A program made the position numbers and the translations under genes. From positions 1-44,779 of the forward strand of contig WNKV01000027.1 of assembly GCA_009720755.1 (NCBI GenBank): a stretch of 44,779 nucleotides of DNA, in the 5' to 3' direction. Shown here piece by piece: positions 9,980 through 17,863 of this stretch (its first letter is position 1; every line of letters begins with the position of its first letter). The notes beneath the pieces are model-generated. The model ran no database searches. It was not told the origin of the DNA and worked only from the letters and a program-made list of their open reading frames with translations. Origin of the DNA: Rhodoplanes serenus. GTDB lineage: Bacteria; Pseudomonadota; Alphaproteobacteria; Rhizobiales; Xanthobacteraceae.

Positions 9980-10222
9980 GTGTGCACAACCGATAAGTCA
10001 TCAGATCCAGAACAAGAATCGCTTTGCCGTTTCCAATGGGTTCTTGATCATCCGCGCGCCAGTCCGTGGTTCAAGGAGGCGTTGCGCACCGCGCTGGTAG
10101 GCGACCCGATCCAAGTTCTCAACGAGGTCGAAATGCTGCGGGAACTCCTCCGGTCTCGTTCCGAGACAATGGTCGACCGGCTCTACTCTCTCATGAAAGG
10201 AGAAAACAAAAATAATTCATGA
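9980..10222 (+). CDS. Small hypothetical protein at the end of the dab operon
   Basis: This encodes an 80-residue soluble protein that I do not recognise. The case for a real gene is an excellent ribosome binding site (AAGGAGG at 9968-9974) five bases before the GTG start, the 25-base gap to the preceding gene on the same strand, and an amphipathic composition with helices such as RFQWVLDHPRASPWFKEAL and VLNEVEMLRELL. It has two cysteines near the N-terminus but no known motif. The A-rich 3' end and the following 120 bases are markedly AT-richer than the operon, suggesting the operon ends here. Confidence 0.6.
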   Translation: MCTTDKSSDPEQESLCRFQWVLDHPRASPWFKEALRTALVGDPIQVLNEVEMLRELLRSRSETMVDRLYSLMKGENKNNS

Positions 10223-10341
10223 ATCACTTTGGCGGTGGATGGTTTTGCTTATTTAAGATTATAGTGTTCTGATGATTATGCCTATGGTGACCTTCTCAGC
10301 TTATCACCACCGGAGCAAAAACGCGTTACGTAAAATTGTTT

Positions 10342-10809
10342 CTAATGATGCGGTGACCCTCGTGCGTCAGCGTCGAGAGCTCGGGCCAAATTGCTTTTCA
10401 CAAAGGTGAGCGCCACACCAAGCCTGTGCCGCTGCTCCGCGGTCAGCCCGTCGAGCATCTCCGTCCGGGTTGCCAGGATCACCTCGGTCACCTGCGCGAT
10501 CAGCGGTCGCGCCCGCTCGGTCAGGTGCACGCGCCAGAGCCGCCGATCGCTCGCCATCGGCCGGCGCTCGACGAGGCCGCTCGCCTCGACGTGGTCGATC
10601 AGCCGGCCGACCGTCGACTTCTCGATCTCCAGCGCGTCGGCGAGCTCCGACTGAGACAGGCCGTCCCGCCGGGCCAGCATCGCCAGCACGGCCCATTGGG
10701 CGCGCGTCAGGCCGAACGGCTGCAGGCGGCGATCGATCACCTTACGGAGCAACCGTGCGGCGTCGCCGAGCAGGAACCCCAGGCCTTTGTCGTCTTCTTG
10801 AATGATCAT
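10342..10809 (-). CDS. MarR-family transcriptional regulator
   Basis: This 155-residue winged-helix repressor belongs to the MarR family. The DNA-binding core is clear: GLTRAQWAVLAMLARRDGLS, then the recognition helix region SELADALEIEKSTVGRLIDH and the wing ERRPMASDRRLWRVHLTE. I choose the ATG at 10809 because AGGAG lies seven bases upstream and homology starts there; the longer frame lacks family similarity. It is divergent from pckG, 378 bases away, and converges on the dab operon. Its target and ligand are unknown; autoregulation is common in the family. Confidence 0.9.
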   Translation of the reverse strand: MIIQEDDKGLGFLLGDAARLLRKVIDRRLQPFGLTRAQWAVLAMLARRDGLSQSELADALEIEKSTVGRLIDHVEASGLVERRPMASDRRLWRVHLTERARPLIAQVTEVILATRTEMLDGLTAEQRHRLGVALTFVKSNLARALDADARGSPHH

Positions 10810-11187
10810 CGGACGGCTCCTGAGTACAGCCGGGCGGCGCCGACCGGCAAGCCCCGACCGGTCAGTCGCCGCAGCGTCGCCGGGGGAGTGCGGCAAGCAT
10901 ATAGTAAGCAAGCCAACCATTGCAGCGCCGACCAATTCATGCCCGCCGCGCCGGCTAGTCTGCCGAGTCGCGGCAAATGTACTGTTTCGATCTTGGATAA
11001 GGTCAGCGTATGCTGAATGTAATGGATCGGAACGAGCAGTCTATCTCGGCCGGATCCTATGTATAGTAATAATCGAAACCGTCCTGTCCTAGACAAAAGT
11101 CAATGATACGGACGCCCTGTGCCGGCACAATGCCGTCGGTTGCTCGACCGGCGGGACGATCTGCCGGGAGCCCGCAGGGAGATTTCG
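10810..11187. promoter_or_regulatory. Intergenic region between marR and pckG
   Basis: This 378-base gap has no convincing gene. It holds the promoters of the two divergent genes. A perfect short dyad TCAGC-GTAT-GCTGA at 11003-11016 lies about 170 bases upstream of pckG and is a candidate repressor site. The AT-rich stretch around 11055-11075 could contain a -10 element. GCAGGGAG at 11174-11181 is the likely ribosome binding site for the ATG at 11188. Confidence 0.4.
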
Positions 11188-13050
11188 ATGGATGCCGTCG
11201 TGACCGGCTCGACAGTCAATGCCAAGCTGCGTACCTGGGTCGACGAGATGGCGGCCTTGTGCAAGCCCGATCAGGTGGTCTGGGTCGACGGCTCGCAGGA
11301 GGAGTACGACCGCCTGTGCGACATGATGGTCGCGGCCGGCACCTTCATCCGCCTCGATCCCGCCAAGCGTCCGAGCTCGTTCCTGGCCCGCTCCCACCCG
11401 TCCGACGTCGGCCGGGTCGAGGACCGCACCTTCATCTGCTCGATCAACCGCGACGACGCCGGTCCGACCAACAACTGGAAGCCGCCGGCGGAGATGCGGG
11501 CGACCCTGCGCGGCCTGTTCGACGGCTGCATGGCCGGCCGGACCATGTACGTCATCCCGTTCAGCATGGGCCCGATCGGCTCGCCGATCGCCAAGATCGG
11601 CGTGCAGATCACCGACAGCCCCTATGTCGTGGTCAACATGCGGATCATGACCCGCATGGGCACGGCCGTGCTCGACGCACTCGGCCCCGACGGCTCCTTC
11701 ATCCCGTGCATGCACTCGGTCGGCGCGCCGCTGTCGCCCGGCCAGCAGGACGTGCCGTGGCCGTGCGACGGCGACATCAACCGCAAGTACATCGTCCACT
11801 TCCCGGAGACCTACGAGATCTGGTCCTACGGCTCGGGCTACGGCGGCAACGCGCTGCTCGGGAAGAAGTGCCTGGCGCTGCGCATCGCCTCGGTGATGGC
11901 GCGCGACGAGGGCTGGCTCGCCGAGCACATGCTGATCATGGGCATCCAGGCGCCGAGCGGCGAGAAGACCTATCTGGGCGCCGCGTTCCCGAGCGCCTGC
12001 GGCAAGACCAACCTCGCCATGCTGGTGCCGCCGGCGGCCTTCGACGGCTGGAAGGTGCTCACCGTGGGCGACGACATCGCCTGGATCAAGAAAGGCCCGG
12101 ACGGCACGCTGCGGGCCATCAATCCGGAATCGGGATTCTTCGGCGTCGCGCCGGGCACCAACACCAAGTCGAACCCGAACGCGATGAAGACGATCGAGAA
12201 GAACACGATCTTCACCAACTGCGCGCTGACCGACGGCGGTGACGTCTGGTGGGAGGGGATGACCGACCAGCCGCCGGCCCATCTGATCGACTGGAAGGGC
12301 GAGGACTGGACGCCGGGCTGCGACCGCCCCGCCGCGCATCCGAACGCGCGCTTCACGGCGCCGGCCGGCCAGTGCCCGTCGATCGATCCGGCCTGGGAGG
12401 ATCCGGCCGGCGTGCCGATCAGCGGCTTCGTCTTCGGCGGCCGGATGAGCAAGGAGATGCCGCTGGTGTTCCAGGCCTTCAACTGGAGCCACGGCGTCTA
12501 TCTGGCCGCCACCATGGGCTCGGAGGGCACCGCGGCGGCGATCGGCCAGGCGGCGATGAGGCGCGATCCGATGGCGATGCTGCCGTTCTGCGGATACAAC
12601 ATGGCCGACTATTTCGGCCACTGGCTCAATGTCGGGCGCAAGGTACCGAACCCGCCGCGCATCTTCCGGGTCAACTGGTTCCGCAAGGACGAGAACGGCA
12701 AGTTCCTGTGGCCCGGCTTCGGCGAGAACATGCGGGTTCTGAAGTGGATCGTCGACCGCTTGCACGGCCGCGGCTACGCGGTCGAGAGCCCGATCGGCTG
12801 GATGCCGCGGCACGAGGACCTCGAATGGACGGGCCTCGATTATCCGGCCGACACCTTCTACGCGCTGATGGCGGTCGGCCGCGAGGAGGGCGCCAAGGAA
12901 GCGCATGCCCACGAGGAGCAGTTCGACAAGTTCTTCGACCGGCTGCCCAAGGAGTTCATCTTCGAGCGCGAGCTGCTGCGCTCGCGGCTGTGGCGCTCGC
13001 CCGATCGCTGGGAGCTGGCGCACGAGGACGTGGTGCGGCCGGCGGTTTAA
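11188..13050 (+). CDS. pckG: Phosphoenolpyruvate carboxykinase (GTP-dependent)
   Basis: This 620-residue cytosolic enzyme interconverts oxaloacetate + GTP with phosphoenolpyruvate + CO2 + GDP at the entry to gluconeogenesis. Length matches the GTP class. Hallmarks are a substrate-loop region [20 protein letters not shown], the P-loop-like kinase-1 motif [13 protein letters not shown] with the reactive cysteine at residue 271, the metal-site stretch [15 protein letters not shown], and the guanine-binding [20 protein letters not shown]. The ATG at 11188 is preferred over an upstream ATG at 11119 because homology starts there and a GCAGGGAG sequence precedes it. Many proteobacteria use the unrelated ATP-type enzyme, so the GTP type is notable. 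All key residues I can see are intact. Confidence 0.96.
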   Translation: MDAVVTGSTVNAKLRTWVDEMAALCKPDQVVWVDGSQEEYDRLCDMMVAAGTFIRLDPAKRPSSFLARSHPSDVGRVEDRTFICSINRDDAGPTNNWKPPAEMRATLRGLFDGCMAGRTMYVIPFSMGPIGSPIAKIGVQITDSPYVVVNMRIMTRMGTAVLDALGPDGSFIPCMHSVGAPLSPGQQDVPWPCDGDINRKYIVHFPETYEIWSYGSGYGGNALLGKKCLALRIASVMARDEGWLAEHMLIMGIQAPSGEKTYLGAAFPSACGKTNLAMLVPPAAFDGWKVLTVGDDIAWIKKGPDGTLRAINPESGFFGVAPGTNTKSNPNAMKTIEKNTIFTNCALTDGGDVWWEGMTDQPPAHLIDWKGEDWTPGCDRPAAHPNARFTAPAGQCPSIDPAWEDPAGVPISGFVFGGRMSKEMPLVFQAFNWSHGVYLAATMGSEGTAAAIGQAAMRRDPMAMLPFCGYNMADYFGHWLNVGRKVPNPPRIFRVNWFRKDENGKFLWPGFGENMRVLKWIVDRLHGRGYAVESPIGWMPRHEDLEWTGLDYPADTFYALMAVGREEGAKEAHAHEEQFDKFFDRLPKEFIFERELLRSRLWRSPDRWELAHEDVVRPAV

Positions 13051-13449
13051 GGTCCGTTCCGGCTGCGTTGAATCGCAGAGTGTCCATGGAGGCGTGGGCT
13101 GCCACAGTCTGTCGACAGCGATTCGTCAGGCATTAGACGATCAATGTCACGATGGCCTACGCGCACGTATGATCGAGGCCTCGCGACGAGAGCGTAACGA
13201 CGGGAGCCGCCGAGCTCTTTAGTGTGAGCGTCAGCTCGGCGTTATGGCGGTTGCAACGTTGACGCGATCAGGGCAGCGGGCGCGCCAAATGGCCCAGTGT
13301 CTAAACGGTTCCAAATGGTCCAGTGTCTAAACGGTTGGCGTCTTAACTTTCTGGGTTATCACCTCCACCATCCGAGCCGACGGCAGTGACCGCCGGTGCA
13401 CAGGGTCGTCGCCGCCGCTCGGCGGCCTAGAAGTTGTTGTCAGAAGCTC
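13051..13449. other. Gene-poor spacer with mobile-element debris
   Basis: No supported gene lies in these 399 bases after pckG. The stretch contains a 26-base tandem repeat at 13285-13336 and, just beyond it, sequence that reads on the minus strand as a short open tail (MVEVITQKVKTPTV). This may be the end of an unrecognised insertion element. The complete IS630 begins immediately afterwards. Confidence 0.4.
13285..13336. repeat. Two tandem 26-base direct repeats
   Basis: Two head-to-tail copies (13285-13310 and 13311-13336) begin CCAAATGG and end GTGTCTAAACGGTT. They differ at one base (C or T at position 9). Short multiple direct repeats of this type are known at the ends of some insertion sequences, for example IS21-like ones, where they bind transposase. 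I see no intact transposase next to them. Confidence 0.75.
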
Positions 13450-14504
13450 TAGAGCGGTTCCCGATCTGAGTGAATCGCGAGGGATTCCCAAATCGGCGCG
13501 GAGGTGATTCAAGCTGTCTGCCGGAGAGGGAGGCCGGCAGGCATGTCGCGAGCCCTTTCTCTCGATCTGCGGACGCGGGTTCTGAAGGCGGTGGCCGAAG
13601 GGATGTCGCACCGGCAAGCCGGTGAGCGGTTCGGGGTCAGCGCGGCGAGCGTCAGCCGATGGCGCCGGCGGGCCGAGGTCCAGGGGGACGCCCGGCCGAA
13701 GGCGCTCGGGGGTGACCGTCGGTCCGGCCGCATCGAGGCCTGCAAGGACCTGATCCTGGGCGCACTCGCCGAGACGCCCGACATCACCATCGAGGAGCTT
13801 CGTCGGAGCCTCGCGAGCCAGGGGCACACGTTCGGCTTCGGCACGATCCAGCGGTTCTTCGAGCGTCACCGGATCACGCGTAAAAAAAGACCGGGCATGC
13901 CAGCGAGCAGGATCGTCCCGACATCGTGAGGCGCCGGCAGGCCTGGTTCGACGGCCAGCTCGACCTCGAACCCGAGCGGCTGGTGTTCATCGACGAGACG
14001 TGGGCCTCGACCAACATGGCTCGGCGCTACGGCCGGGCACCGCGTGGCGAGCGCCTGCGGGTCGGCATTCCGCACGGACACTGGAAGACGACTACGTTCG
14101 TGGCCGGGCTCACCTGTCGCGGCATGATCGCCCCGTTCGTCCTCGACGGCGCGATCAACCGCGAGGCCTTCGAGACCTATGTCGCGTGCGTTCTCGTGCC
14201 TGCGCTCAGACCCGGCGACGTCGTCATCATGGACAACCTCTCGAGCCACAAGGGCCCTGCGGTCCGCGCGATGATCGAGGCGGCGGGCGCGAGCCTTCTC
14301 TACCTGCCGCCCTACAGTCCCGACTTCAATCCGATCGAGAACGCCTTCTCCAAGCTGAAGGCCCATCTGCGCAAGGCCGCCGAGCGAACCGTCGACGGCC
14401 TCTGGGCCGCGATCGGCGGCCTCGTCCGCACCTTCACGCCGGCCGAATGCGCCAACTACTTCGCCGCCGCGGGATACGATGCAGCATGATCGGATTCCGC
14501 TCTA
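13450..14504 (+). mobile_element. Structurally complete IS630-family insertion sequence
   Basis: The element is about 1.05 kb, flanked by TA at 13450-13451 and 14503-14504, the target dinucleotide duplicated by IS630/Tc1-type elements. The ends are imperfect inverted repeats: GAGCGGTTCCCGATC inside the left TA and its near reverse complement GATCGGATTCCGCTC before the right TA. It carries one transposase encoded in two overlapping frames. Decayed relatives lie at 1893-3768 and about 22867-23296 on the same strand. Confidence 0.9.
13543..14489 (+). CDS. IS630-family transposase made by frameshift at an A7 run
   Basis: Frame one (13543-13929) gives the helix-turn-helix part (SRALSLDLRTRVLKAVAEGM, GVSAASVSRWRRR). 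Frame two, open to 14489, gives the DDE domain: VFIDETWAS, VIMDNLSSHKG and YSPDFNPIENAFSKLKAH supply the two aspartates and the glutamate. The frames join at a run of seven A at 13882-13888; a -1 shift gives RKKKTGHASEQDRPDIV, restoring normal family sequence. Programmed translational or transcriptional slippage is usual for this group, so I read this as an active gene, not a broken one. A simple sequencing deletion cannot be excluded. Confidence 0.85.
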
Positions 14505-14574
14505 GATGACGCACTCTTGGCGCCTGCTGGAAATGCTTAATAGCAGGCATCAAGCGCATCACTTGGGTCTTTGA

Positions 14575-15069
14575 TCAGCGCTGGTACTGCGCGTCGGTGA
14601 CGTGCTCCAGCCAGTCGACGTTCTTGCCGTTCAGCGATCCCTGAATGGCGATGTGGGTCATACCGGTGCTGCGCGTCGCGCCGTGCCAATGCTTCTCGCC
14701 GGGCGGGAACCAGACGACGTCGCCGGGCCGAACCTCTTCGATCGGGCCGCCCTCGGTCTGCACCCATCCGAGCCCCGAGGTGATGATCAAGGTCTGGCCG
14801 AGCGGATGAGTGTGCCAAGCGGTACGAGCGCCGGGTTCGAACGTCACGTGACCGCCACTGACACGCCCCGGCTCCGGCGCCTGGAACAGCGGATCGATCC
14901 GGACCGAGCCGGTAAACCATTCGGCCGGGCCGACGCGCGAGGGGTCCGTGCCGCTGCGCTTGATCTGCATTCCGGGTCTCCTGTCCGTGTTCGGTGCACC
15001 ACTCGCGGAAGCGACTACGGCCGATGCCAACGCCCCCACCGCCCGAATGGCTTCTCTACGTGTGAGCAT
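14575..15069 (-). CDS. Exported single-domain cupin protein
   Basis: This 164-residue protein has an N-terminal export signal ([20 protein letters not shown], with a twin-arginine-like pair) followed by one cupin barrel. The metal-binding motifs read [20 protein letters not shown] and [13 protein letters not shown], giving histidines for a Mn, Fe or Zn centre. Similar cupins are found with carboxymuconolactone decarboxylase-like proteins and in the mandelonitrile-lyase-like group. The reaction here is unknown. It is divergent from the LysR gene at 15182, 112 bases away, so that regulator probably controls it. An alternative cytosolic start at the internal MQIKRSG would drop the signal. Confidence 0.85.
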   Translation of the reverse strand: MLTRREAIRAVGALASAVVASASGAPNTDRRPGMQIKRSGTDPSRVGPAEWFTGSVRIDPLFQAPEPGRVSGGHVTFEPGARTAWHTHPLGQTLIITSGLGWVQTEGGPIEEVRPGDVVWFPPGEKHWHGATRSTGMTHIAIQGSLNGKNVDWLEHVTDAQYQR

Positions 15070-15181
15070 GCGGCCTCCCCGGCCGACGTCGGCACGACGC
15101 TCGTCCGCGCCGGAATTTACGCCGTGCGGGCCACACGACTAGCCGCTACAATCAGCATGGACCTATAAGGCGGGGGAATGA
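15070..15181. promoter_or_regulatory. Divergent promoter region, cupin / LysR
   Basis: A 112-base gap between two divergent starts, the usual place for a LysR operator. A GGGGGA at 15171-15176 is the ribosome binding site for the LysR gene. I could not pick out a clear T-N11-A box. Confidence 0.35.
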
Positions 15182-16075
15182 ATGGAGCGCGGGTATCTGG
15201 ACGACCTCGCGGCCTTTGTCGTCATCGGGCGCGAACGAAGCTTCACCAAGGCGGCGGCGAAGCTGCGTGTCTCACAGTCGGCTCTGAGCCAGACAATCCG
15301 CCAACTGGAAGCGCGGCTCGGAGTCCGCCTGCTGACGCGCACGACCCGAAGCGTCGCCCCGACGGAGGCCGGGGAGCGATTACTGCGCACACTCGAGCCA
15401 CGGCTCGAGGAGATCGATGCCGAGTTGGCCGCAGTGCGGGAACTTCGGGACCGTCCGACCGGCACGGTGCGGATCACCGCGACCGAGTTCGCGATCGACA
15501 CGATCCTATTGCCGAAGCTCACCCGAGTGCTTCAGGCGAATCCCGACGTGCGGGTCGAGTTCGTCGTGGATTACGGCCTCACCAACATCGTCGAAGAACG
15601 CTACGACGCCGGCGTCCGCAGCGGCGAACAGGTCGCCAAGGACATGATCGCGGTCCGGATCGGGCCGGACATGCGGATGGCCGTGGTCGGCGCGCCGGCC
15701 TACTTCAAGCAATGTCCCGAGCCGAAGAAGCCGCAGGATCTGGTCGGGCACAATTGCGTCAACCTGCGGCTCCCGACCCATGGCAGCCTCTATGCGTGGG
15801 AGTTCGAGAAGGGCAACCGGGAACTCAAGGTCAGGGTCGAGGGCCAAGTCACCTGCAACGGCACGGCGCAACTCCTGAATGCGGCGCTCGCTGGGCTCGG
15901 GCTCGCCTATGTGCCGGAGGGGCTCGTCCAACCGCACATCGCGAAAGGTCGATTGGTGCGCGTCCTGGCCGACTGGTGTCAGCCCTATTCGGGCTATCAC
16001 CTGTTCTACCCGAGCCGACGTCAGTCGTCGGCGGCGTTCAGCCTGGTCGTGGAAGCGCTGCGCTATCGGGGCTGA
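15182..16075 (+). CDS. LysR-family regulator of the oxidoreductase cluster
   Basis: This LysR-type regulator of 297 residues has an N-terminal helix-turn-helix (YLDDLAAFVVIGRERSFTKA, then AAAKLRVSQSALSQTIRQLE) and the conserved linker APTEAGERLLRTLEPRL. The effector domain includes the RYDAGVRSGEQVAKDMIAVR and LAGLGLAYVPEGLVQPHI segments seen in members that sit beside cupin, aldo-keto or quinone-related genes. It is divergent from the cupin gene and lies upstream of the MFS/P460/CMD/Mo-hydroxylase genes on the same strand. I infer that it activates these in response to their substrate. The effector is unknown. Confidence 0.92.
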   Translation: MERGYLDDLAAFVVIGRERSFTKAAAKLRVSQSALSQTIRQLEARLGVRLLTRTTRSVAPTEAGERLLRTLEPRLEEIDAELAAVRELRDRPTGTVRITATEFAIDTILLPKLTRVLQANPDVRVEFVVDYGLTNIVEERYDAGVRSGEQVAKDMIAVRIGPDMRMAVVGAPAYFKQCPEPKKPQDLVGHNCVNLRLPTHGSLYAWEFEKGNRELKVRVEGQVTCNGTAQLLNAALAGLGLAYVPEGLVQPHIAKGRLVRVLADWCQPYSGYHLFYPSRRQSSAAFSLVVEALRYRG

Positions 16076-16172
16076 GCGGGTCGACCGCGGCTGCGATTGA
16101 TAAGGTGCTCTAATCAGCGCATTCCGATTTTGGCGGATAGTCGCACATGAGTCCGCGGCTATATCAATCCGC

Positions 16173-17399
16173 ATGCTCATGCGCCAAAACGCGGCTACGA
16201 ACGATCCCGACCCGGCCGAGCGGCCTGGCGGCGTCCACTCGACCGCCGCGCTCGTCCCGCTCATGGCCGTGGTCTCGATCGCGTTTCTGATCATCGGGGT
16301 GGCACTGCCCGTGCTGCCACTACACGTGCATCAGGGATTGGGGTTCGGCCCGTTCGCGGTCGGTCTCGTCACCGGAAGCCAGTTTGCGGCCTCGCTGTTC
16401 ACGCGGGTTGCCGCCGGACGCCACGCCGACCGGCACGGGCCGAAGCGAGCCGTGATGGCTGGTCTGCTGGCTGCGGTCGCCTCCGGGCTCCTCTACCTCG
16501 TCTCGCTCGGCTTCGTCGCCACGCCGTGGCTGTCGGTCGGCGTGCTGTTGGTCGGCCGCGCGCTGCTCGGCGGTGCCGATAGCTTCATCATCACTGGCGC
16601 CGCCGCTTGGGGCTTCGCCCTCGCGGGGCCACAGAACGCCGGCCGCGTGATCGCCTGGGTCGGCATGGCGATGTTCGCCGCCATGGCGCTCGGCGCGCCG
16701 ATCGGGACGGCTCTCTATGGGTACGGGGACTTCGCCGCGGTCGCGATCGCGACGACGGTGGTGCCGCTCTCGACCCTCCTCGTCGTCCTTCCAATGCGCG
16801 CCATGACGTCGTCGCGAAGCGCTCCGGCCGGGTTTCAGCGGGTCGCGGGTGCGGTGTGGCTGCCGGGCGTCGGATCGGCGCTGAGCAGCATCGGGTTCGG
16901 CGCAATCCTCGCCTTCGGGCCTCTGCTCGCGACCGACCGCGCCTGGGACCCGGTGTGGCTGCCCTTCAGCGCCTTTGCTCTCGCTCTGGTCGCCGCTCGG
17001 CTGTTCCTCGGTCATCTTCCGGATCGGCTGGGTGGCGCCGCAGTGGCATTGCCCTGCGTGCTGGTCGAGGCGCTCGGGCTCGCCCTGATGTGGTTCGCCT
17101 CCGGCCGGATCGTGGCCGGGCTCGGAGCGGCCCTGACCGGCTTCGGCTACTCACTCGTCTATCCCGGCCTTGGCGTCGAGGCGGTCGGCCGAGCGCCGCA
17201 ACAGAGTCGCGGGCTCGCAATGGGCGCCTACACGGTTTTCCTCGACGTAGCACTCGGCTTCGGGAGCCCGGCCCTCGGGCTGATCGCCGGCTGGCGCGGA
17301 ACCGGGGCCGTGTTCGTCGCCAGCGCCGCCGTCGTCGTCTGCGCCGCGGCAATCACGGTTCCACTCCTTTCAACCTCTCGATTGGGAGAGACGTCATGA
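16173..17399 (+). CDS. MFS transporter
   Basis: This is a 408-residue major facilitator with about 12 hydrophobic helices. The loop 2-3 signature is RVAAGRHADRHGPKRAVMAG, and a related HLPDRLGGAAV sits in the second half. Overall style is that of small drug or metabolite:H+ antiporters (arabinose-efflux-like). The stop overlaps the next start (ATGA at 17396-17399), so it is translationally coupled to the P460-like cytochrome gene. I infer export or uptake of the compound processed by this cluster. Substrate cannot be deduced. Confidence 0.9.
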   Translation: MLMRQNAATNDPDPAERPGGVHSTAALVPLMAVVSIAFLIIGVALPVLPLHVHQGLGFGPFAVGLVTGSQFAASLFTRVAAGRHADRHGPKRAVMAGLLAAVASGLLYLVSLGFVATPWLSVGVLLVGRALLGGADSFIITGAAAWGFALAGPQNAGRVIAWVGMAMFAAMALGAPIGTALYGYGDFAAVAIATTVVPLSTLLVVLPMRAMTSSRSAPAGFQRVAGAVWLPGVGSALSSIGFGAILAFGPLLATDRAWDPVWLPFSAFALALVAARLFLGHLPDRLGGAAVALPCVLVEALGLALMWFASGRIVAGLGAALTGFGYSLVYPGLGVEAVGRAPQQSRGLAMGAYTVFLDVALGFGSPALGLIAGWRGTGAVFVASAAVVVCAAAITVPLLSTSRLGETS

Positions 17400-17863
17400 G
17401 TGCGCAGTCACGTCTCGTTCGGACCGCCCTGGCGGGCTTGGTCCTGTGCGGTCTGGCGGGCCGGGCCACGGCCGGCGCCGATCTCGTCGCGTTCCCGACC
17501 GATTTCGCCGAGGGTGTCCGCTACGCCACTGTCGAACGGGGCAGCATTCGCGAGGAGATCTTCACCAGCCGCAAGGTCCTGGAGGCGGCCCGGACGGGCC
17601 GGCCGTTGCCGAGCGGCACCGTGATCACCCTGGTCGATTATCGCGACGGCAAGCTGTTCCGCTACGTCGTGATGGAGAAGCGCACCGGCTGGGGCGCCGA
17701 CTATCCGCCCGAAAAACGCAACGGGGAGTGGGAGTTCCAGGCGTTCAACGCGGACGGGAGCGTGAACAGCCGCGAGACCCTCGACCGGTGCTTCGGATGT
17801 CACCGCGGACAGGCCCTGCAGGATTTCGTGTTCACCCTCGATCGAATGCGGAGTGCGCGATGA
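17396..17863 (+). CDS. Secreted cytochrome P460-like c-type haem protein
   Basis: This 155-residue protein has a Sec signal peptide (about residues 1-27, LAGLVLCGLAGRATAGA) and one haem-binding CFGCH at 132-136 near the C-terminus, as in the cytochrome P460 / cytochrome c'-beta family. Typical family stretches are YVVMEKRTGWGADYPPEKR and a C-terminal QDFVFTLDRM. Lysines 95 and 107 lie in the region where P460 carries its haem-crosslinking lysine; whether a crosslink forms cannot be told. It overlaps its neighbours by four bases on both sides. In this setting an electron-acceptor role for the periplasmic molybdenum enzyme downstream is plausible; NO or hydroxylamine chemistry, known for P460 relatives, is another option. 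Confidence 0.85.
   Translation: MSAQSRLVRTALAGLVLCGLAGRATAGADLVAFPTDFAEGVRYATVERGSIREEIFTSRKVLEAARTGRPLPSGTVITLVDYRDGKLFRYVVMEKRTGWGADYPPEKRNGEWEFQAFNADGSVNSRETLDRCFGCHRGQALQDFVFTLDRMRSAR

Noticed and set aside
11089..13023. A 644-codon open frame opposite pckG
   Set aside because: pckG has full family identity and this antisense frame has none; it is a codon-bias artefact.
13504..13929. The IS630 transposase as a broken pseudogene
   Set aside because: The two frames join at an A7 run, both ends and TA duplications are intact, and frameshift expression is normal for this group.
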